This document shows, in pieces, positions 52,833-57,385 of a stretch of 57,385 nucleotides of DNA. Numbering within the stretch: the first letter of the stretch is position 1; each line of letters opens with the position of its first letter. The notes under the pieces are model-generated. The model saw only the letters and a list, made by a program, of their open reading frames with translations. It did no database searches and was not told the origin of the DNA. Both the position numbers and the translations under genes were made by a program. Location of the stretch: NCBI GenBank assembly GCA_021647145.1, contig JAKIVF010000005.1, positions 1-57,385 of the forward strand. The letters are read 5' to 3'. This DNA is from Methylococcaceae bacterium (lineage in GTDB: Bacteria > Pseudomonadota > Gammaproteobacteria > Methylococcales > Methylomonadaceae).

Positions 52833-54284
52833 ATGCACAACAAAACAATTACTGATTTAGCAAAAGGCCTAAGATCGCAAGAGTTTTCTAGCGTAGAATT
52901 AACCCAGGCTTATTTAAAACGAATCAAAAAACACACTGACCTCAATTGCTATATCACCTTTACCGAAGAACAAGCCCTAAAAAGTGCCCAACAAGCGGAT
53001 AAGCAACTATCTTCCGGCAAGACAAGTCTTTTAACCGGCATCCCAATTGCTCAAAAAGATATTTTTTGCACCCAAGATGTGAAAACAACGTGTGGCTCCA
53101 AAATGTTGGATACCTTTATCGCGCCTTATAATGCCACTGTGATTGAAAAGTTTAATCTGGCTGGTGCTGTAATGCTAGGTAAATTAAACATGGATGAGTT
53201 TGCCATGGGCTCATCCAATGAAACCAGCTTTTATGGCGCAGTAAAAAACCCTTGGCAAACTGATTCTGTGCCGGGTGGCTCTTCCGGTGGTTCTGCTGTA
53301 GCAGTTTCTGCTCGACTTGCTGTCGCTGTGACGGGTACAGATACCGGTGGCTCAATTCGCCAACCAGCATCTTTATGTGGCATTACCGGTTTAAAACCAA
53401 CATATGGCCGCGTTTCCCGTTATGGAATGATTGCCTTTGCCTCCAGTCTTGATCAAGGTGGCCCTATGGCCCGTTCTGCTGAAGATGCGGCTATTTTATT
53501 ACAAACTATGGCTGGCTTTGATGAAAAAGATTCCACCAGCGTTGATAAAGACGTTCCAGATTATTCAACTGGGCTTAATAATAGTATTGAAGGGTTAAAA
53601 ATAGGCTTACCTAAAGAATTTTTTAACGAAGGTTTAAATAACGATATTGCCAATACCATTGAAACCGCCGTTAGTGAATATAAAAAATTAGGGGCTGAAG
53701 TCAAAGAAGTTTCTTTACCCAATATGAAACTAGCAATACCAGCCTATTATGTAATTGCTTCTGCTGAATGCTCTGCTAACCTATCTCGTTTTGATGGGGT
53801 TCGTTTTGGTTACCGTTGTGATAACCCCGCTGACCTTAATGATTTATATATTCGCTCCAGAGGCGAAGCGTTTGGCTCTGAAGTCAAACGTCGAATTTTA
53901 ATGGGAACCTATGCTTTATCTGCCGGATATTATGATGCTTACTATATTAAAGCTCAAAAAATCCGTCGTTTAATTGCCGATGACTTTAAACAAGCCTTAT
54001 CTGAGGTAGATATCTTAATGGGGCCTGTTTCACCCACCACAGCTTTTGGAATTGGAGAAAAAACAAACGACCCTATTGAAATGTATCTTGCTGATATTTA
54101 TACCATTGCTGTTAATCTGGCTGGATTGCCTGCCATGTCTATTCCTGCCGGTTTTGTTGAAAATAAACCTGTAGGTCTTCACGTTATTGGTAATTATTTT
54201 ACAGAAGACAAGCTGTTAAATATTGCCCACAAATACCAGCAAGTTACAAACTGGCATCTACAAACACCTAAAGGTTTCGAATAA
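52833..54284 (+). CDS. gatA: Asp/Glu-tRNA amidotransferase subunit A
   Basis: The 483-residue amidase has the Ser-cisSer-Lys triad: Lys in IPIAQKDIFC (about 76), cis-Ser and nucleophile in PGGSSGGSAVAV (about 150) and GTDTGGSIRQPASLCG (about 171-186). It releases ammonia from glutamine, which passes through a channel to GatB. Length and C-terminus are standard. It begins eight bases after gatC. Confidence 0.96.
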   Translation: MHNKTITDLAKGLRSQEFSSVELTQAYLKRIKKHTDLNCYITFTEEQALKSAQQADKQLSSGKTSLLTGIPIAQKDIFCTQDVKTTCGSKMLDTFIAPYNATVIEKFNLAGAVMLGKLNMDEFAMGSSNETSFYGAVKNPWQTDSVPGGSSGGSAVAVSARLAVAVTGTDTGGSIRQPASLCGITGLKPTYGRVSRYGMIAFASSLDQGGPMARSAEDAAILLQTMAGFDEKDSTSVDKDVPDYSTGLNNSIEGLKIGLPKEFFNEGLNNDIANTIETAVSEYKKLGAEVKEVSLPNMKLAIPAYYVIASAECSANLSRFDGVRFGYRCDNPADLNDLYIRSRGEAFGSEVKRRILMGTYALSAGYYDAYYIKAQKIRRLIADDFKQALSEVDILMGPVSPTTAFGIGEKTNDPIEMYLADIYTIAVNLAGLPAMSIPAGFVENKPVGLHVIGNYFTEDKLLNIAHKYQQVTNWHLQTPKGFE

Positions 54285-54294
54285 GGAGATTATG

Positions 54295-55725
54295 ATGGAA
54301 TGGGAAACAGTAATTGGCCTAGAAATTCATGCCCAACTGGCAACTAAATCTAAAATATTTTCTGCTGCCTCGACTGCTTATGGCTCAGAACCAAATACCC
54401 AAGCCTGCGCTGTAGATTTAGGCTTACCCGGAGTTCTACCTGTACTGAATGAAGAAGTTGTTCGTATGGCGGTTAAATTTGGTATGGCAATTGAGGCAGA
54501 AGTTGCACCTTACTCGGTCTTTGCCAGAAAAAATTATTTTTATCCTGATTTACCTAAGGGTTATCAAATAAGCCAGATGGAACTCCCTATTGTTGGAACC
54601 GGACATCTTGATATTGAAATGGATGGCAAGGTTAAACGCATAGGTGTTACTCGTGCCCACTTAGAAGAAGATGCGGGAAAATCATTACATGAAGACTTTC
54701 ATGGGCTCACTGGAATTGATTTAAACAGGGCAGGAACACCGTTACTGGAAATAGTTTCCGAACCTGATATGCGCTCAGCAAAAGAAGCAGTTGCTTACAT
54801 GCGTAAAATCCACGAATTAGTCCGTTATTTAGAAATTTGCGATGGTAATATGCAAGAGGGTTCGTTTCGCTGTGATGCTAATGTTTCGGTGCGCCCCAAA
54901 GGGCAACAAGAATACGGTACTAGAGCAGAATTAAAAAACATCAACTCCTTTAAGTTTGTTGAAAAAGCCATCAATATTGAAGTTGAAAGACAGATCGACC
55001 TAATTGAAGGTGGTGGCACTGTCATACAGGAAACACGCTTATACGACTCTGATAAAAATGAAACTCGCTCTATGCGCAGTAAAGAAGAAGCTAACGATTA
55101 CCGTTATTTTCCTGACCCTGATTTATTGCCTGTAGAGATATCAAATACTTTACGAGCTGAGGTTACAGCCAGTTTACCAGAATTACCAACTGCAAAAAAG
55201 CAACGCTTTATAAAACAATATAAACAGGATTCAGAAACTTCAACTACATTGACCTCATCGCGTCAATTAGCGGACTTTTATGAATCAGTTGTTGAGTCAT
55301 CTGGCTGTGAAGCCAAACTTTGTAGCAATTGGATAACTGTCAATTTGCTTGGTGCGTTAAATAAAGCAGATATTGATATTAACCAATCTCCTATTGATTC
55401 TGAGCGACTAGCAGGGCTTTTAAAACGCATCGAAGATAATACAATTTCTGGAAAAATAGCCAAACAAGTTTTTGATACTTTATGGGATAGTACTGCGACC
55501 GCCGATGAAATTATCGAAGAAAAAGGGCTTAAGCAAATCACTGACAGTGGTGCAATTGAAACAATTATTGATAAAATTATTGTAGATAACCCTCAACAGG
55601 TAGAACAATATTTAAGTGGTAAAGATAAGGTTTTTGGTTTTTTTGTGGGTCAAGCGATGAAAGCCACTCAAGGTAAAGCAAACCCTGCTGAGGTTAATAA
55701 AATGTTGAAGGATAAACTCAAATAA
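54295..55725 (+). CDS. gatB: Asp/Glu-tRNA amidotransferase subunit B
   Basis: The protein has 476 residues from ATG 54295, the normal family length. This start follows AAGGAG (54283-54288) by six bases, overlapping the gatA stop; the frame is open further upstream to 54223 inside gatA, but this extension has no support, and ATG 54292 is a near alternative. Motifs: WETVIGLEIHAQLATKSKIF, FYPDLPKGYQISQ, THEEDAGK-type region reading RAHLEEDAGKSLHED, and a C-terminal YqeY-like domain. It phosphorylates and transamidates Glu-tRNA(Gln) or Asp-tRNA(Asn). Confidence 0.95.
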   Translation: MEWETVIGLEIHAQLATKSKIFSAASTAYGSEPNTQACAVDLGLPGVLPVLNEEVVRMAVKFGMAIEAEVAPYSVFARKNYFYPDLPKGYQISQMELPIVGTGHLDIEMDGKVKRIGVTRAHLEEDAGKSLHEDFHGLTGIDLNRAGTPLLEIVSEPDMRSAKEAVAYMRKIHELVRYLEICDGNMQEGSFRCDANVSVRPKGQQEYGTRAELKNINSFKFVEKAINIEVERQIDLIEGGGTVIQETRLYDSDKNETRSMRSKEEANDYRYFPDPDLLPVEISNTLRAEVTASLPELPTAKKQRFIKQYKQDSETSTTLTSSRQLADFYESVVESSGCEAKLCSNWITVNLLGALNKADIDINQSPIDSERLAGLLKRIEDNTISGKIAKQVFDTLWDSTATADEIIEEKGLKQITDSGAIETIIDKIIVDNPQQVEQYLSGKDKVFGFFVGQAMKATQGKANPAEVNKMLKDKLK

Positions 55726-55928
55726 AAAGTCTACCTGATTACCCATGAGCCTCAGCCAAATGAGAATAGAGTCTTTGCAGCTCTCAATAGAGCTCGCCAT
55801 TCCCGAAGTCTTTTATCGGGAATCCATTATTGTTTGTTAGATTCCTGCTAAGAGAATGCAGGAATGACAGGGTGTTTAGTAGAGTGCTTTTAAAGTGGCT
55901 GAGACTCATGGGTAATCAGGAAAGTCTA
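55726..55928. mobile_element. 187-bp MITE with 25-bp inverted ends and 8-bp target duplication
   Basis: The element occupies 55734-55920. Its ends CCTGATTACCCATGAGCCTC(AGCCA) and (TGGCT)GAGACTCATGGGTAATCAGG are inverted repeats matching at 24 of 25 positions. It is flanked by the perfect direct repeat AAAGTCTA at 55726-55733 and 55921-55928. Inside are three hairpins: AGCTCT/AGAGCT (55779-55794), ATTCCCGA/TCGGGAAT (55799-55823) and ATTCCTGC/GCAGGAAT (55841-55865). It encodes no protein. It lies directly after the gatB stop codon. The 8-bp duplication and terminal CCTGATTA match the IS1595-type remnant alongside. Confidence 0.85.
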
Positions 55929-55934
55929 ATTTAA

Positions 55935-56153
55935 TTGGGTGAACACGTGTTGGGCAATGTCAAAACCGGCCTCAACGGTGCCTATCATGCTTTTGACTTT
56001 AGTAAATATGCCCACCGCTATTTGGCGGCTATTGCCTATCGATTTAATCGACGGTTTATTCTCAAGGCATTGCCTGAACGTTTGCTGATTGCTGCCGTTG
56101 GCACGGAACCCAGGACTGAAGCTTGGTTGCGGTTGGCTAATGATTCTTGCTAA
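55935..56153 (+). pseudogene. IS1595-family transposase, C-terminal remnant
   Basis: The 72-codon frame reads GEHVLGNVKTGLNGAYHAFD then FSKYAHRYLAAIAYRFNRRF and ends in GTEPRTEAWLRLANDSC. This is the C-terminal end of ISXO2-like (IS1595) DDE transposases, whose YHAF..KYA.RYLAEF.YRFNRRF block is diagnostic. The catalytic core and N-terminal zinc ribbon are gone. The remnant ends at CTAATCAGG (56150-56158), matching the last bases of the adjacent MITE. It is inactive. Confidence 0.82.
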
Positions 56154-56257
56154 TCAGGTAACTGCTTATCCTCTCATATTAGAGCTTAATAATGAGCAGT
56201 TACACAAAATAATTTACATTCTCAAAGATCTAACTGGTTCACCTAATTCGTTATGTA

Positions 56258-56833
56258 TTATTGATCTATATTAATAGGGTGAATAATACCACAAGCATCT
56301 CTTGCCCCTCCTGCACATCCTTTCACGACACCCTCTGGACAATATGTATCTTCATTAGTATGAATAATAAAAGAACTTCCATTTTCATCAAAAATACTCA
56401 GTGGCCCTGCTGATAATGTAATTCGGCTTGTCGTTGTTTGTAAAATACCAATGCCATTTTTATCAATATCGATATTATTTAGATCTCCTGAATGAAATGG
56501 ATGATTTCCATCAGGGTTAGAGTTACTTTCAGGGCCAGGATCAAAATGCCCTTTTGCATCTCCACAGGGTGTACATACAGCAACTTCATGGATATGAACA
56601 CCATGCCTCCCCTTTGTTAAACCAGAGGTAATTGTAATATTAACATCCACTTGTTTAATACCTTCACCTGATGAGCGTTCTATTAATGTAGCTGTGCCTA
56701 TAGATGTTGTATTTTCTTCTCCGCATAGATAAATAAGTGCGCCTCCTTTTTTTGGTTCTTCTGCATTTGTATTTAAAGCTAAAAAATTACTCGCAATAAA
56801 TAGCAGTTTTAATAAGTTTTTTTTAATTATCAT
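56258..56833 (-). CDS. sodC: Periplasmic Cu/Zn superoxide dismutase
   Basis: The 191-residue protein has a signal peptide (about 1-24, NTNA). Metal ligands are present: HIH in GRHGVHIHEVAV (about 97-99), the bridging His in KGHFDPG, zinc ligands in GNHPFHSGDLNN, and the copper His in SFIIHTNEDTY. GGARDACGIIHPI near the end includes the active-site Arg. The loop between ligands is shorter than usual, and there are extra cysteines (AVCTPCGD, YCPEG, KGCAGG, DACG) beyond the normal disulfide pair. SodC dismutes superoxide in the periplasm. It stands between two insertion-sequence remnants, suggesting possible acquisition. Confidence 0.88.
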   Translation of the reverse strand: MIIKKNLLKLLFIASNFLALNTNAEEPKKGGALIYLCGEENTTSIGTATLIERSSGEGIKQVDVNITITSGLTKGRHGVHIHEVAVCTPCGDAKGHFDPGPESNSNPDGNHPFHSGDLNNIDIDKNGIGILQTTTSRITLSAGPLSIFDENGSSFIIHTNEDTYCPEGVVKGCAGGARDACGIIHPINIDQ

Positions 56834-56904
56834 ATAGTATTCCTAGTAAATAAATTTATTACTTTAATTCTTACAACCATATTATCCCCTTTTTCAATAC
56901 ATAG

Positions 56905-57385
56905 TCAACCCTGAAAAAGTCGCAGGGACAGGTTTTCAGAAACCTCAAAATTTCTCAAAAAATTTCCTGACAGCCTCAGAAGCGGAACATTTTGTTGTCT
57001 TGCGTTCCTGAGTACTATTTTTACAGATAAAACCTGGACAAAAAGAAACAAAATGGCTTCTCTCATCCATTTTGCCATATTCCAGGCACAGGCAGCCATC
57101 AGCAGATTTATACTATCACCTGGTATACCTTTGAGAAAGTTTCGTGTTAACCTGAAATCTGTTTTTAGATGACCAATAATGGGTTCAATCGCTGCTCGCC
57201 TGCGACACCGTTTTCTCTTTTTATCTCTCTGATAACGATTGTCCCTTTTCAACGGTGACGCAGGTAAAATAATTTCGGTATTGCCAAACTGTTTCTTGCC
57301 TCGATAGCCTCGATCACAGACAGCATGCTTGACCTCCTTGCCTCGGCTACTTTCAATATGAGAGAGTACGTCAGGCAAGGTATGG
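56905..57385 (-). CDS. IS5-family transposase, partial at window edge
   Basis: The frame runs off the right edge in phase (H-T-L-PDVLSHIES) and shows the C-terminal half of an IS5-type DDE transposase: VKHAVCDRGYRGKKQFG with the second catalytic Asp, then RRRAAIEPIIGHLKTDFRLT with the catalytic Glu, and LLMAACAWNMAKWMREAI. The last codons run into CTTTTTCAGG, probably the element's terminal repeat, so the stop at 56905 lies at or just past the element end. The start, N-terminal half and other end are outside the window. Confidence 0.88.
   Translation of the reverse strand, partial: HTLPDVLSHIESSRGKEVKHAVCDRGYRGKKQFGNTEIILPASPLKRDNRYQRDKKRKRCRRRAAIEPIIGHLKTDFRLTRNFLKGIPGDSINLLMAACAWNMAKWMREAILFLFVQVLSVKIVLRNARQQNVPLLRLSGNFLRNFEVSENLSLRLFQG

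Noticed and set aside
1..57385. CRISPR arrays, tRNA or rRNA genes, phage genes
   Set aside because: No regularly spaced repeats, cloverleaf sequences, ribosomal RNA signatures or phage structural genes were recognised on reading both strands.

Overview
This AT-rich window reads as the chromosome of a motile, heterotrophic-type gammaproteobacterium. The support is gammaproteobacterial gene content and order: a polar-flagellum type fleS/fleR-fliEFGHIJK block, mreBCD-mrdA-rodA-mltB-rlpA-dacA, cmoB, rimO, prlC, a Slp-family lipoprotein and an ActR/PrrA/RegA-type regulator tail. Genus cannot be fixed from the sequence. Most genes are housekeeping and intact; the accessory content sits in intergenic stretches and at the right edge.

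Layout. 1-2800: tail of a redox-type response regulator, then mazG, a PfkB-family sugar/nucleoside kinase, dgkA and gcvH on the minus strand. 2900-8400: an orphan RND-efflux periplasmic adaptor, then a two-gene signalling unit (secreted LysM/FecR protein and a CHASE2-PAS-GGDEF-EAL membrane protein). 8400-12830: secreted EF-hand protein, two-domain polyphosphate:AMP phosphotransferase, a 63-residue membrane protein with a strong terminator, a HvfA-like RiPP metallophore precursor with EGKC motifs and no maturation genes nearby, and a Slp-like lipoprotein. 12890-21400: rimO, cmoB, mlaC, hemB, a small membrane protein gene broken by one apparent frameshift, aroE, a gamma-carbonic anhydrase-like protein, and an SPFH/zinc-ribbon pair. 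21590-22940: patatin-like lipoprotein.

23636-33757: flagellar cluster on the minus strand (fleS/flrB, fleR/flrC, fliE, F, G, H, I, J, K). Two correctly spaced -24/-12 (sigma-54) promoter candidates precede fleS and fliE, which fits the class II flagellar regulation known in Pseudomonas and Vibrio. 33760-35510 is a decay zone: a frameshifted secreted-protein gene between two copies of an imperfect repeat. 35514-38184: tandem paralogues with a cyclic-nucleotide-binding-like domain and an HDOD domain.

38487-41980: prlC and ubiD, overlapping. 42013-52425: one long minus-strand cell-shape and peptidoglycan block (mreB, mreC, mreD, mrdA, rodA, mltB, rlpA, dacA, D-amino-acid transaminase, ybeD, DUF523). 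52538-55725: gatCAB for amidated Gln/Asn-tRNA formation. 55726-57385: mobile DNA: a 187-bp MITE with 25-bp terminal inverted repeats and a perfect 8-bp target duplication, an IS1595-type transposase remnant with a matching end, a cysteine-rich Cu/Zn superoxide dismutase, and an IS5-type transposase running off the edge.

The best candidates for something new are the orphan HvfA-like RiPP precursor, the MITE/IS1595 pair, a dispersed intergenic repeat family, and the SPFH/zinc-ribbon pair. No CRISPR array, tRNA, rRNA or defence island was recognised.
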